From SIG78 sp045635745 (GTDB lineage Bacteria > Verrucomicrobiota > Lentisphaeria > Victivallales > Victivallaceae): a DNA stretch of 64,000 nucleotides. The position numbers were made by a program, and so were the translations under genes. The stretch spans positions 1 to 64,000 of the forward strand of contig JAZTWG010000061.1 of the NCBI GenBank assembly GCA_045635745.1. The letters are read 5' to 3'. Below are positions 43,813 through 52,899 of this stretch, one piece after another. Below the pieces are notes generated by a model. It worked only from the letters and a program-made list of their open reading frames with translations, had not been told where the DNA came from and did not search any database. Numbering within the stretch: position 1 is the stretch's first letter; each line of letters begins with the position of its first letter.

Positions 43813-46800
43813 TCACTTTTTGGCGGTATCGCGCACAAAGGCGAAATAGAGTGCCGGAATCACATAGAGTGTCAGCAGTGATGCGATCGCCAGACCGCCG
43901 ACCACACCCACGCCGCAGCTGGAACGCAATTCCGACCCCAAACCGGTACCGAACGCCATCGGCAGCATACCCGCCACTGAAGCAATACTGGTCATTACGA
44001 TCGGGCGGAATTTCGACTCGGTGGCTTCCAGCATGGCTTTGTGGGTGGTCATGCCGTTTTTCACCAATGTTGAGCACTCGTCAAGGATCAGAATGGCGTT
44101 GTTTACCACGATCCCGATCATCATTACCCCGCCGAGCAGACCCATCATCGACATGGACATATTAAAACAGTACAATGTAAAATACATCCCCAGGAACCCC
44201 AGCGGCACGGTAAACATGATCAAGAACGGCTTGGTCCACGATTCCATGATCGCCGCAATCAGCAAGTAGGTCAATATTGCCGCCAGAATGAGCACTTCGC
44301 CGAATTCCTGAGCGGTTTCGTTCATCATTTCCACGTTGCCGCGCATACGCAAAGTGTATCCGGGCGGCAGAATAGTGCGGGCAGTTTCGGAGATCTTGCC
44401 GGAAACATCGCCCAGCGCCATGCCCGGAGCGCTGTTGGCGTAGATGTACATATTACGGTTTTTATCGTAGCGGTTGATGATCACCGGACGCGCTTCTTCG
44501 GTGATTTTGGCCACCACTTCGGTATTCAGCGGGTTGTTGTCTTTAGTAGCCAGCGCATTTTGCTTGAGCTGGGTTTCGCCGTACTCTTTACGATTCTTCA
44601 AGCGGATGTCGTAAGTACGCGTACCGGTGCGGAAGTCGCCGACTTCGATACCATCGAGTGAACCGACCAGATTGGTGTAAAGATCGTTGGCGCTCAATCC
44701 GAGGTTCTGCAGAATTGTACGGTCGGGCGTAATGTTGATATTGGTCTTGCGCTCGCGGCTGCTGCTGTCGAGGTCGCGGGTGATGGCCAGTGCCGGAATG
44801 GTTTCCATAACTTTCTTTTCCACTTCTTCGAGCACTTCCAGCTCCGGACCGCTGATCGTACAGTTGATTTCCGATGTGGCGCTGCCGAAGGTTGCCGGAA
44901 TCGACATGGTTATACGGCAGTTATCCAGATAACTCAACTCTTTACGCAGGATTTCCTGCAGATCGTAAATCGTTTCTTTACGCTCAAATTTCTTGGTCGT
45001 ATTCAAGTTGATCTGTCCTACATACACGGCAGTGGAAACCTGTCCGCGAGGCGCAGCAGAGCGGCCGGTCCAGCGGGTTATACCGGTAATAAAGTCATAC
45101 TTTTTAAGGTGATCTTCGGCTTCTTTGAGCAGTTTTTCGGTCGTTTCCAGATTGTAGTTGGTCGGAAATTCAAACCGGATGCGGATTTCGCCCTGGTCGC
45201 AGAATGGCAGGAAGCTCAATCCCACTTTCGGCATGATAAATGCCCACACCGCTATGGCCATAGCAAATACCACCGCAACTATGATGCGCGGATGACGGCT
45301 CGTCCACTCAATACTGCCGTTGAACTTGGAGCACAACCAATCGTAGCCGATATCCCACGGAATAAAGAACTTCTGCAGCAGAGTCTTTTTATCGCCTGCC
45401 TGCACAGGCTTGTAATTTTTGAGCAATACGCAGCTCAAAATCGGAGTCAATGTAAAACTGATAAAAAGCGAAACGATCGTTGCGGCCACCATCACCCCGG
45501 CAAACGGACGCATCATGGTGCCGATACGGGTGGTCATCATCAGCATCACCGGCACGAACACCACCACGTTAGTCAATGCGCTGGCGGAAACTGCGGCAAT
45601 AACTTCGCCGGTACCCTCTTCGGAGGCGGTTTTTATATCTTCGTTGCGATTCAAATGCTTATAAATATTTTCGATCACCACGATACTGTTGGTTACCAGC
45701 ACCCCCACCGAACAGCCCAGACTCAACAGAGTCATGATGTTGAACGAATACCCCAGCCATACCATTGCGGCAAAGGTCACCACCACCGATATCGGCATGG
45801 AAATCATCACAATAAAGGTACTGCGGACATCGTGCAGAAAGAGGAACAGTAGCACCGCTGTAAGGATAATACCCGTAACAATGGAGCTTTTGGCGTCGTC
45901 CACCGAAGCCTGAATAAATTCCCCGGAATCCCGGAACCAGACCAGTTCCATACCCGAGGGCAGCTCGCCGTTGCGTTTCAGCTGTTCCACGCGCTGACGG
46001 ATACCGGCAATAACTTCGATAGCATTGGCTTCGGCTTTTTTAACGATATTGAAGCTGGCGGCGGGTTTGCCGTTCACATACGCCTTACTGCGGACTTCGC
46101 GGCTCATAAGTTTGATTTCGGCAATATCGCGCAGATAAACGCGCTTGTTTTTTACTGTGCCGATCTCCAGCGAGCGGATCTCTTCGAGGTCTTTATAGTC
46201 GCCGGCAAAGGTCACGTTCTTTTCGCTCTTATCGATCTGGATTCGGCCCAGCGGCTTACGCACGTTGTTGGCCTTGAGCTTGTTTACAATACTGCCGATG
46301 GAAAGGTTCATGGCTGTAAGCTTATTACGGTCAAGCAGAATATGTATCTGCATTTCGTTGGAGCCGTAAACACGCACTTCGCCCACACCGGAAACCGCCG
46401 CAAATTTGTCGGCAATAACATCGTCGGCAAAGTCGTAGAGATCTTCCTGTGTGCGGTCGCCCACCAGATAAACCTGCACTACGGTCGTGGCGTTGGTATC
46501 AATCTTGCGGATACGCGGCTCTTTGGCACCGTCGGGCAGCTGGTCGCGGATCGTATTCAAAGCTTCGCGGATATCAGTTGCGGCAATATCAACATTGGTG
46601 CCCATGTTGAACTCCAGCGAAATATTGGCCTGATCTTCGATCGCCACGCTGGAAATGTGCCGGATGCCGTCGAGCGAGGAAACCGCATCTTCGATTCTGC
46701 GGATGATTTCCACTTCGATTTCCGCCGGACTGGCGCCTTCGTATTCGCACCGCACCAGCACGGTCGGGATTTCAATATTCGGCAGCAGGTCAATACTCAA

Positions 46801-46893
46801 TCGCGGGTAGAGCGAGCACCCGATCATGATCAGAACAATGATAAATGCCGTCATGGCAATCGGACGGCGCACGCTTATTCGGCTTAAAAACAT
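43813..46893 (-). CDS. RND-family (HAE1-type) efflux permease lacking the TM4 proton-relay aspartates
   Basis: 1026 aa, full length, GGAGG upstream. It has the usual two repeats of six membrane helices and two large periplasmic loops. The N-terminus RISVRRPIAMTAFIIVLIMIG, the pore segments and the mid-protein amphipathic KTLLQKFFIPWDIGYDWL region are standard. In TM4, where AcrB has Asp407-Asp408, this protein reads VGVLVTNSIVVIEN (Thr401, Asn402). In TM10 the position of Lys940 is also Asn (GIVVNNAILILDE), which is common in HAE1 relatives. It probably pairs with the adaptor encoded 19 bp upstream. Energy coupling is therefore unclear. The LysR gene across the divergent promoter is the likely regulator. 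Confidence 0.93.
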   Translation of the reverse strand: MFLSRISVRRPIAMTAFIIVLIMIGCSLYPRLSIDLLPNIEIPTVLVRCEYEGASPAEIEVEIIRRIEDAVSSLDGIRHISSVAIEDQANISLEFNMGTNVDIAATDIREALNTIRDQLPDGAKEPRIRKIDTNATTVVQVYLVGDRTQEDLYDFADDVIADKFAAVSGVGEVRVYGSNEMQIHILLDRNKLTAMNLSIGSIVNKLKANNVRKPLGRIQIDKSEKNVTFAGDYKDLEEIRSLEIGTVKNKRVYLRDIAEIKLMSREVRSKAYVNGKPAASFNIVKKAEANAIEVIAGIRQRVEQLKRNGELPSGMELVWFRDSGEFIQASVDDAKSSIVTGIILTAVLLFLFLHDVRSTFIVMISMPISVVVTFAAMVWLGYSFNIMTLLSLGCSVGVLVTNSIVVIENIYKHLNRNEDIKTASEEGTGEVIAAVSASALTNVVVFVPVMLMMTTRIGTMMRPFAGVMVAATIVSLFISFTLTPILSCVLLKNYKPVQAGDKKTLLQKFFIPWDIGYDWLCSKFNGSIEWTSRHPRIIVAVVFAMAIAVWAFIMPKVGLSFLPFCDQGEIRIRFEFPTNYNLETTEKLLKEAEDHLKKYDFITGITRWTGRSAAPRGQVSTAVYVGQINLNTTKKFERKETIYDLQEILRKELSYLDNCRITMSIPATFGSATSEINCTISGPELEVLEEVEKKVMETIPALAITRDLDSSSRERKTNINITPDRTILQNLGLSANDLYTNLVGSLDGIEVGDFRTGTRTYDIRLKNRKEYGETQLKQNALATKDNNPLNTEVVAKITEEARPVIINRYDKNRNMYIYANSAPGMALGDVSGKISETARTILPPGYTLRMRGNVEMMNETAQEFGEVLILAAILTYLLIAAIMESWTKPFLIMFTVPLGFLGMYFTLYCFNMSMSMMGLLGGVMMIGIVVNNAILILDECSTLVKNGMTTHKAMLEATESKFRPIVMTSIASVAGMLPMAFGTGLGSELRSSCGVGVVGGLAIASLLTLYVIPALYFAFVRDTAKK

Positions 46894-46912
46894 CTTGCTT
46901 GACCCTCCGGAC

Positions 46913-48073
46913 TTACTTGTTGATGATGTTCAACAGCGAATTGTTGTTGACAAAAGTCTGACCGGAAACCACGATATCTTTGCCCATAAGTTCAGCACTG
47001 TTCAATACTTCGCAGTATTTGCCGTCTACGATCCCCCGCACAACGGTGGCATCTTTGGCGCGCTTTTCCGGCGTGACCGTATAGACTATGTAGCGGTCAT
47101 TGGCGCGCAGCATCATGGCATCGGCCGGCAGGCCGTAAGTTTCTTTTTCGGTAAGGATCAAATTGATATCAGCGAGCATGCCGCTTACGAGTCTGATTCC
47201 TTTCGGCACGAGTGCTTTAAGCTTGAAAGTACGGCTTTCGGGATCGACCCCGGGCGATTTGTAGGTGACCACAGCGCTGCCGAGAATTTTGCCGGACATG
47301 CCGGTGAATTCAACTTTGGTCTGACCGGGAATGATCCGGTTGTAGTACGCAGCGCTGATAAAAGTTTCGACTTCCAGTTTGTCGTGATTTTCCAGTTTGA
47401 GTATATCCTGACCGGCAGAAACATATTCATTGGCTTCCACAAATTTATCGAACACCACGCAGTCAAAAGGTGCGCGCACCACGGAGTCATCCAGATTCTT
47501 TTTGGCAATGGCCAGATTGCTCTGGGCCTGTTTGAGCTGGGCCCGGGCATTAACAATGGCGCTGTGGGCATTCTGCACTTCCATCTGTGCTTTTTTGTAG
47601 GCGGTTTCGGTGGTTTCCAGATTGCTCTGGCTCAAGGCATTGGAGCGCGAAAGAGTCAGGGCGCGTTCGTAATCGCGTTTGGCCTGCTGCAGGGAGATCT
47701 CTTCGGTTTTGAGCTGCAGTTCGGCACTTTTCAAGGCGGCTTCTTTCACGTTGATTTCGTCTTCTTTGACCACCACCTGATTTTTCAGCACCTGACGGTC
47801 GATTCCGAAAAGTACATCGCCGGTCTTGCGGCGATCGCCTTCATCCACATTGAGTATTTCCAATGTGCCGCTGATTTTAGCGGAAATGGTGGCATGTTCC
47901 ACCGGTTTTACAGTACCCTGTATCGGCAGCTGTTCACGAAAAACACGTTTTTCAAGTTTCTGGATCCCAACGCGGACGGAGCGTTCTCTGGCTTTGACCG
48001 TCTTTTTGTTGCATGAAACACTTACCAGCATCAAAACTGCCAACCCGGCACAAATATACAGATTTTTCCCCAT
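46913..48073 (-). CDS. RND periplasmic adaptor lipoprotein (HlyD/AcrA type)
   Basis: 386 aa, ATG preceded by AAGGTG. A lipoprotein signal ends in SVSC (Cys21). The lipoyl halves are GTVKPVEHATISAKISGTLE and VVRAPFDCVVFDKFVEANEYVSAG (quoted in part: RAPFDCVVFDKFVEAN), separated by a long coiled-coil hairpin (residues about 100-205). A beta-barrel domain (KLEVETFISAAYYNRIIPGQ) and a membrane-proximal domain follow. It bridges the downstream RND permease to an outer-membrane channel; no TolC gene is adjacent. First gene of the operon, transcribed divergently from lysR. Confidence 0.93.
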   Translation of the reverse strand: MGKNLYICAGLAVLMLVSVSCNKKTVKARERSVRVGIQKLEKRVFREQLPIQGTVKPVEHATISAKISGTLEILNVDEGDRRKTGDVLFGIDRQVLKNQVVVKEDEINVKEAALKSAELQLKTEEISLQQAKRDYERALTLSRSNALSQSNLETTETAYKKAQMEVQNAHSAIVNARAQLKQAQSNLAIAKKNLDDSVVRAPFDCVVFDKFVEANEYVSAGQDILKLENHDKLEVETFISAAYYNRIIPGQTKVEFTGMSGKILGSAVVTYKSPGVDPESRTFKLKALVPKGIRLVSGMLADINLILTEKETYGLPADAMMLRANDRYIVYTVTPEKRAKDATVVRGIVDGKYCEVLNSAELMGKDIVVSGQTFVNNNSLLNIINK

Positions 48074-48114
48074 GACCGATCACCTTCTGTTTTAATAAAA
48101 GAATTATTTTGAGA

Positions 48115-48143
48115 AAAATAATTGCATTTTCTTTAAAATACAA
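48115..48143 (-). promoter_or_regulatory. promoter of the RND efflux operon
   Basis: On the minus strand, TTGTAT (48143-48138), 17 nt, TATTTT (48120-48115), 42 bp before the adaptor ATG. It overlaps the divergent lysR promoter. Confidence 0.5.
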
Positions 48144-48149
48144 TATAAT
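48122..48149 (+). promoter_or_regulatory. promoter of the lysR-type gene
   Basis: TTGCAT (48122-48127), 16 nt, TATAAT (48144-48149), perfect -10, 39 bp before the ATG. Confidence 0.6.
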
Positions 48150-48160
48150 AACAATATTAT
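48145..48160. promoter_or_regulatory. putative LysR operator palindrome
   Basis: ATAATA-ACAA-TATTAT overlaps the lysR -10 and abuts the RND -35, consistent with autoregulation and control of both directions. AT-rich palindromes also arise by chance. Confidence 0.4.
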
Positions 48161-48187
48161 CTTAATAAACGAAAGGTTATCAATATT

Positions 48188-49102
48188 ATGGCAACGATCC
48201 GTGCTGTGGAGATTTTTCTGAAACTTGCCGGAGAGCTGCATTTCGGCAAAACCGCATCGCTTCTGGGCATAACCCAGGCGGCGTTGAGCAAAGAGATCAG
48301 CAATCTGGAAAAATCATTGAACTGCCGTTTGTTCGACCGTTCCGACCGCTGGAACATCCGTCTGACCGCCGCCGGCAAGGCTTATTACAACGAAATAAAA
48401 GGCTTGCCGGAGCTGATGACCCGGGCCGATGAACACGCCCGCCGGGCATCGCGCGGGGAACGCGGCATGCTGGCAATATCGGTGGCCAATATGGTTTATG
48501 ACCATTTGCAGCTGGGCGGTATACTGCAGAAAATGCACGAAAAATATCCGGCGGTAAAACTGCTGGTGCGCGATTGCCAGAACTCGCCGCAAGTATATTC
48601 GCAACTGCTTTCCGGCGAAGCGGATATCGGTTTTATGGCAGTAAACAGTCCGGGCAATCCGGAACAGGATCTGCAGCAGTTCAGATTGCTGGAACTGCCC
48701 ATCTCTTTTGCCATCCCCACCCGGCATCCGCTGGCCGGGAAAGAATCGCTGCGTATAACCGATTTCAAACATGTTAATTTTATTCTGCCGGCGGCCAACC
48801 ATATGCCGTGGCTCCGCAGACAGTTTGAAGATTTTTTCTTTGAACATTGCGGCACTTATCCCATAGTTGAACAGGAAGCTCTGGGTCTGCGTGCCACCCG
48901 TCAGCTGGTCTCTGCCGGATTGGGGATCGGGCTGGTGGTCAAACCGGGAACTGTCGATGAGCGGGAAAATATCGTTTATCGGGAAACAGATTTTCAGATC
49001 AAGCGCGTGATCACTGCCGCGTGGGATGCCGGCAATCAATCCCGCACGCTTAAAAACTTTCTGAAACTGCTCAAAAAAGTTCATGAAAAACAATTGGAGT
49101 AA
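48188..49102 (+). CDS. LysR-family transcriptional regulator
   Basis: 304 aa, canonical length, ATG after GAAAGG. The N-terminal winged helix-turn-helix is plain: LAGELHFGKTASLLGITQAALSKEI, then NLEKSLNCRLFDRS. A linker helix and a periplasmic-binding-like effector domain follow (LLVRDCQNSPQVYSQLLSGEADIGFM and LVSAGLGIGLV). It is divergent from the RND adaptor-permease operon, so it most likely activates or represses that pump in response to a small molecule. The ligand is unknown. A candidate operator lies in the shared 114-bp gap. Confidence 0.93.
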   Translation: MATIRAVEIFLKLAGELHFGKTASLLGITQAALSKEISNLEKSLNCRLFDRSDRWNIRLTAAGKAYYNEIKGLPELMTRADEHARRASRGERGMLAISVANMVYDHLQLGGILQKMHEKYPAVKLLVRDCQNSPQVYSQLLSGEADIGFMAVNSPGNPEQDLQQFRLLELPISFAIPTRHPLAGKESLRITDFKHVNFILPAANHMPWLRRQFEDFFFEHCGTYPIVEQEALGLRATRQLVSAGLGIGLVVKPGTVDERENIVYRETDFQIKRVITAAWDAGNQSRTLKNFLKLLKKVHEKQLE

Positions 49103-49190
49103 TCCCCAAAAAAACATATTCAGCAGGAGATGCATTTGCCGGCAGATATTTATACTTTGCAACAAAACAGGGCTTAAAGCTCAGCAGGAT

Positions 49191-49219
49191 TTGCATTTTA
49201 TATCCAGATGTGTTATACT
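49191..49219 (+). promoter_or_regulatory. promoter of the secreted CBM9/discoidin protein with operator-like repeats
   Basis: TTGCAT (49191-49196), 17 nt, TATACT (49214-49219), 56 bp before the ATG. An inverted repeat GTGTTA-TACTT-TAACAC (49210-49226) covers the -10. TCAGCAGGA followed by TGCATTT occurs twice, at about 49120 and 49181, the second copy running into the -35. Confidence 0.55.
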
Positions 49220-49275
49220 TTAACACAAAGTACATGATAGTTTTTATAATTTCCACAATATTAAGGATCCGGAAA

Positions 49276-52119
49276 ATGGGGAAATTCTTTTATCTGGCAA
49301 TGCTGGCAGCGTTGATGCCGGGAAGTGCAGCAGTCGCAGCAGAAGATGCTCTGCTCAAACCGGTTTTTGCCGAACACATAAAAATCGATGGTAAATTAGA
49401 TGATGCCGTCTGGCAAAAGGCAAAATTCATTGATTCTTTCAAGATCATGAATACCGGCAAACCAACGGCATACCGCACCGAAGTTGCAGTGGCCAATAAT
49501 GGCGTGGATATCGTTTTCGGTTTCAAGTGCTGCATTCCGGAAAACAAAATCAACAACGCCGGACTTTTCAATGAGTGTGTGGAAGTCATGATCGACCCGC
49601 AGGGCGACAGCGCCAGTTATTTTCATTTTGCGCTGGGGCATAACGGCAAACTTTTTGACCGCTCCTGCGATCAGGGCGGCTTTGTGGAAGATAAGACATA
49701 CGACTCCGGATTCCGCGGCAAAGTCCAGCATGGCAAAGAGTTCTGGACCGCCGAAATCGCCATACCGTTCCGGGCGCTGGAACTTGACAGAAGCAGCAAA
49801 GAGTTCTGGAGTGTAAACTGCGCCCGCGAATCCGGCGAAATAAGCTCGATCGGCAAAAATGGAGTACTCAATGTCAAAGGTGCTTTTGTGAAAATGGCCC
49901 CGCCACAGGCCGATCTGAAAATATACGCAATAAAAGCAGCCGAGCCAACCATTACAGCCGATATCAAACAAAGCAAACTCGCCGCCAATTATCAGATCGT
50001 GCTCAGCGATGTTTCCGGCAGGGAGCGTGCTGTAATACCGGAGCTGATGTGGAAAGACCCTGCCGGCAAATGCTTTACCCGCACGCTGCGGCACACCAAA
50101 CTTGCTGCCAATGGCGAACTCAAGATCAAGTTTCCGGCGGAAATGCTGGAAAAAAGCGGCAAATACAATATCACGCTCAATGTGCGCGATGCCGAAACTT
50201 TCCGGCTGCTCATTGATAAAAAAACCGTTAAAGATCTGGCTTTTGTCCCCATCGCCGTCGAACTGATCGACCCGCATTACCGGCAGGCGATATTTGTAAC
50301 TCAAAAACTTGATAAAGTGCGGTTCAAAGTTACCGCTTCCGAACTTAAAAAAGGCATGAAGCTCCGCGGTGCCATCCGCAAAGCAGGCGAAAAAACGGCG
50401 CTGGTTTCTGCGGAAAAAACGGCTGCCAAAAGCGCAAGGTTTGAATTTGCCGCCGGCAAGCTGCCGTTCGGCCGGCTCGAAGTAGTGGGCGAACTGCTGG
50501 ATGCTTCCGGCAAAGTCACCGCGCAGACCGTTACGCCAATGCGTAAACTCGAATACCGCAAGGGCGAAGTATGGCGCGGCAAGGACCGCAACTGGTATAT
50601 CGACGGCAAAAAAGTATTTCTGCTTTTGAGCTGGAACAATAAAGAATTCTATTTTCCTGAATTTCTGGCGGTTCTGACCAATACCGGAAAATACCCCAAT
50701 GTCCGCAGTATGACTCCGATGGGATTCGGATTGCTGGCTAAAGGGTTCGGGTTGCGTAATGTGCTGGCCAAACAGGGTATTACTCCGGCGGCGGAAGAGT
50801 TTTTCCGTAAGCGCGTGGCCCAATATATGCAGCCGGAAAATGTCTTTGCCCACTATTGGGTCGATGAACCCGATTGTTCCGGTTTGAGCCGCGAATCGGC
50901 AGCAAAGGTCGCAGCCATTGCCGCTGATGTCGATCCGTGGCACCCGGTGGTAATCTCCACCGGCACCAAAGGGGTGATTGCTTACCCCGATTGCGGCGAA
51001 ATCAATGGTTTCCACTGCTATCCGCACCCCAGCCAGACAAAACAGATGAGCAACTTCAAAAAAATCGTGGTCTGCATGGATATTGCAGCAGAATACTTCA
51101 AAGACAAGCCCGATGCCCAGAGCATTGCGTTTCTGCATCAGGGTTTCAACTACGGCGAACACGGCTCGCGCCGCAGCCGCGTACCCAGTTACGAAGAATA
51201 CCGCACTCAGAATCTGCTGGCGCTTATTCTGGGCGCCCGGGGTTTGCTGCACTACAACGTTTTCCATGGCGATTACCCCGAAATCCAGCTGGGGATGCCG
51301 CTTCTGGTCAAAGAGCAGAAAATCGTGGGCGAAGAAGCCGTTATCCATACGCCGCTCAAAGCCCGGGCGCCATCAAAGAGTTTGCGACTGCGGGCATTCA
51401 AAAATCCGGAGACCGGCGCCGTTTGGCTGCTGGCGTGCAATGTGGAGTACGAAGATGCAGAATATGAGTTTGAACTGCCCGAATTCCAAAACTCCACACT
51501 GCAGGTCTTGAGCGAAAACCGGCAGATCAAAGCCTCCAACGGCAAACTCAAAGATAAGTTCCGCGGTTTTGAAGTACATGTTTACACTACCGACACACGC
51601 GATTTCAAGCTCAAAACAGTTGCACAGATCAAAGAGATCATCGAAAACGCCTACAAAAAACTGGCCAAGCCCGGTAATATTCTGTGGCAGCGCATGGAAG
51701 AAGAAAAATTGGAAATCATACCTTCCAGCAATGCCAAGTGCCGTCCGCGCGACCCCATTGCCAACCAGCTGTGGCACATTACCGATGGCGTGATCAAAGC
51801 ACAAAATCCCCGCGGCGGCTGTCCGTGGATCGACAATACACCCCAAAAAGTGCCGGACTGGATCGAACTCAAGCTCAAAAAATCCGCCACTGTCGGCAGA
51901 ATTGCGGTCTATCCGGAGAAGCAGTCGCTGCGTGATTTTGCAGTGCAGATCAAAAAAGGTTCTGCCGACTGGAAAACCGTCGGCAAAGCCGAAAACAGCA
52001 AACAGGATATGTATGAATTCAAGTTTGCTGCCGAACAAATCGATGCCATCCGCATTTATGTAACCAAAAATAACGGAAAAAACACCATTATAGCCGAAGT
52101 AGAAGCTTACGCCGAATAA
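49276..52119 (+). CDS. secreted multidomain protein: CBM9-like, TIM-barrel hydrolase-like, discoidin-like
   Basis: 947 aa from the ATG at 49276 (AAGGAT 7 nt upstream), with a signal peptide ending near AAVAA. Residues about 30-200 form a CBM9/DOMON-like beta sandwich (IKIDGKLDDAVWQKAKFID, WTAEIAIPFRALELD). A beta-sandwich region (about 240-430) leads to a barrel-like domain (about 440-740) with candidate acids in FAHYWVDEPDCSG and the GEINGFHCYPHPSQ strand. A C-terminal F5/8 type C (discoidin) domain covers about 800-945 (IELKLKKSATVGRIAVYPE, IDAIRIYVTKNNGKN). The layout suggests an extracellular glycan-binding and probably glycan-cleaving enzyme, but I cannot place it in a named GH family. 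The LamG protein gene follows 25 bp later. Confidence 0.82.
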   Translation: MGKFFYLAMLAALMPGSAAVAAEDALLKPVFAEHIKIDGKLDDAVWQKAKFIDSFKIMNTGKPTAYRTEVAVANNGVDIVFGFKCCIPENKINNAGLFNECVEVMIDPQGDSASYFHFALGHNGKLFDRSCDQGGFVEDKTYDSGFRGKVQHGKEFWTAEIAIPFRALELDRSSKEFWSVNCARESGEISSIGKNGVLNVKGAFVKMAPPQADLKIYAIKAAEPTITADIKQSKLAANYQIVLSDVSGRERAVIPELMWKDPAGKCFTRTLRHTKLAANGELKIKFPAEMLEKSGKYNITLNVRDAETFRLLIDKKTVKDLAFVPIAVELIDPHYRQAIFVTQKLDKVRFKVTASELKKGMKLRGAIRKAGEKTALVSAEKTAAKSARFEFAAGKLPFGRLEVVGELLDASGKVTAQTVTPMRKLEYRKGEVWRGKDRNWYIDGKKVFLLLSWNNKEFYFPEFLAVLTNTGKYPNVRSMTPMGFGLLAKGFGLRNVLAKQGITPAAEEFFRKRVAQYMQPENVFAHYWVDEPDCSGLSRESAAKVAAIAADVDPWHPVVISTGTKGVIAYPDCGEINGFHCYPHPSQTKQMSNFKKIVVCMDIAAEYFKDKPDAQSIAFLHQGFNYGEHGSRRSRVPSYEEYRTQNLLALILGARGLLHYNVFHGDYPEIQLGMPLLVKEQKIVGEEAVIHTPLKARAPSKSLRLRAFKNPETGAVWLLACNVEYEDAEYEFELPEFQNSTLQVLSENRQIKASNGKLKDKFRGFEVHVYTTDTRDFKLKTVAQIKEIIENAYKKLAKPGNILWQRMEEEKLEIIPSSNAKCRPRDPIANQLWHITDGVIKAQNPRGGCPWIDNTPQKVPDWIELKLKKSATVGRIAVYPEKQSLRDFAVQIKKGSADWKTVGKAENSKQDMYEFKFAAEQIDAIRIYVTKNNGKNTIIAEVEAYAE

Positions 52120-52144
52120 TTATAAGAATTTAAGGTTTGATATC

Positions 52145-52867
52145 ATGAAAAGCATAAAAATCATTTTCGCCGGGATCTCGCTGACGGCATTTGCGCTTTG
52201 CGGAGCGGAACCCTTCCTGTATTTTCCTCTCAACGAAGGAGAGCTTGCCGCCATAAAAGAATCCACCGGCAAAATCAAAAAACTCGGCATCTGGAACAAG
52301 GAACAGTTCAGCTGGGTCGAAGGCGCTGACGGCAAAGCCTTGAGTTTCAATACCGGAGACACCCGGCGGACCTATGCCGGAATAAATTTCGATATGCCCG
52401 AAGATTTTGACCCCGCCAAAGGTTTTACTTACAGCTGCCTGGTGAAACTGCCCGAAAACCTGCACCGCAGCCGCCAGTATCAGATCTTTTTCTGGAGCAA
52501 CAACCACAGCCAAGGCCCCGGATTACGCATTTACATAAGCTGGAGAGCACTTTATGTTATGATTGGCAACGGAGTCAAACCTACCGTACTTGCCAGCAAA
52601 AATACCCAGGGGGCCATGCAAGCCGGCAGCTGGAACCGGATTGCTGCAACCTATGACGGCAATCAGCTCAAGATCTATATCAACGGCACGCTCCGCGGTA
52701 CTGCCCCAAATTGTCTGCTCAAAAAATCCACCCGCAAATGGGCGGCGATCGGCGCCAGCGCCCAGTCCGGTTCGGCATATGGCTTCAACGGCATAATCAG
52801 CGATGTAAAGATCTTTGACAAAGCCCTGAGCGATACCGAAATAGCAGAAATGAAACCCGAAAAGTAA
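52145..52867 (+). CDS. secreted LamG/concanavalin-A-like domain protein
   Basis: 240 aa. The signal peptide (SIKIIFAGISLTAFALCGA) is followed by one LamG-like jelly roll: EPFLYFPLNEGE at the start, GFTYSCLVKLPENL, WNRIAATYDGNQLKIYINGTLRG (family hallmark, quoted in parts WNRIAATYDG and KIYINGTL) and the closing SDVKIFDKALSDTEI. No catalytic residues are recognisable, so it probably binds carbohydrate or protein outside the cell. It shares a transcript with the multidomain protein upstream. Confidence 0.87.
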   Translation: MKSIKIIFAGISLTAFALCGAEPFLYFPLNEGELAAIKESTGKIKKLGIWNKEQFSWVEGADGKALSFNTGDTRRTYAGINFDMPEDFDPAKGFTYSCLVKLPENLHRSRQYQIFFWSNNHSQGPGLRIYISWRALYVMIGNGVKPTVLASKNTQGAMQAGSWNRIAATYDGNQLKIYINGTLRGTAPNCLLKKSTRKWAAIGASAQSGSAYGFNGIISDVKIFDKALSDTEIAEMKPEK

Positions 52868-52899
52868 ATTTTCATCCAATTCAACAATCCATTCCGACA

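Noticed and set aside
49396..51348. Minus-strand open frame of 650 codons opposite the CBM9/discoidin gene
   Set aside because: The plus-strand gene has signal peptide, ribosome binding site and domains; the antisense product does not.
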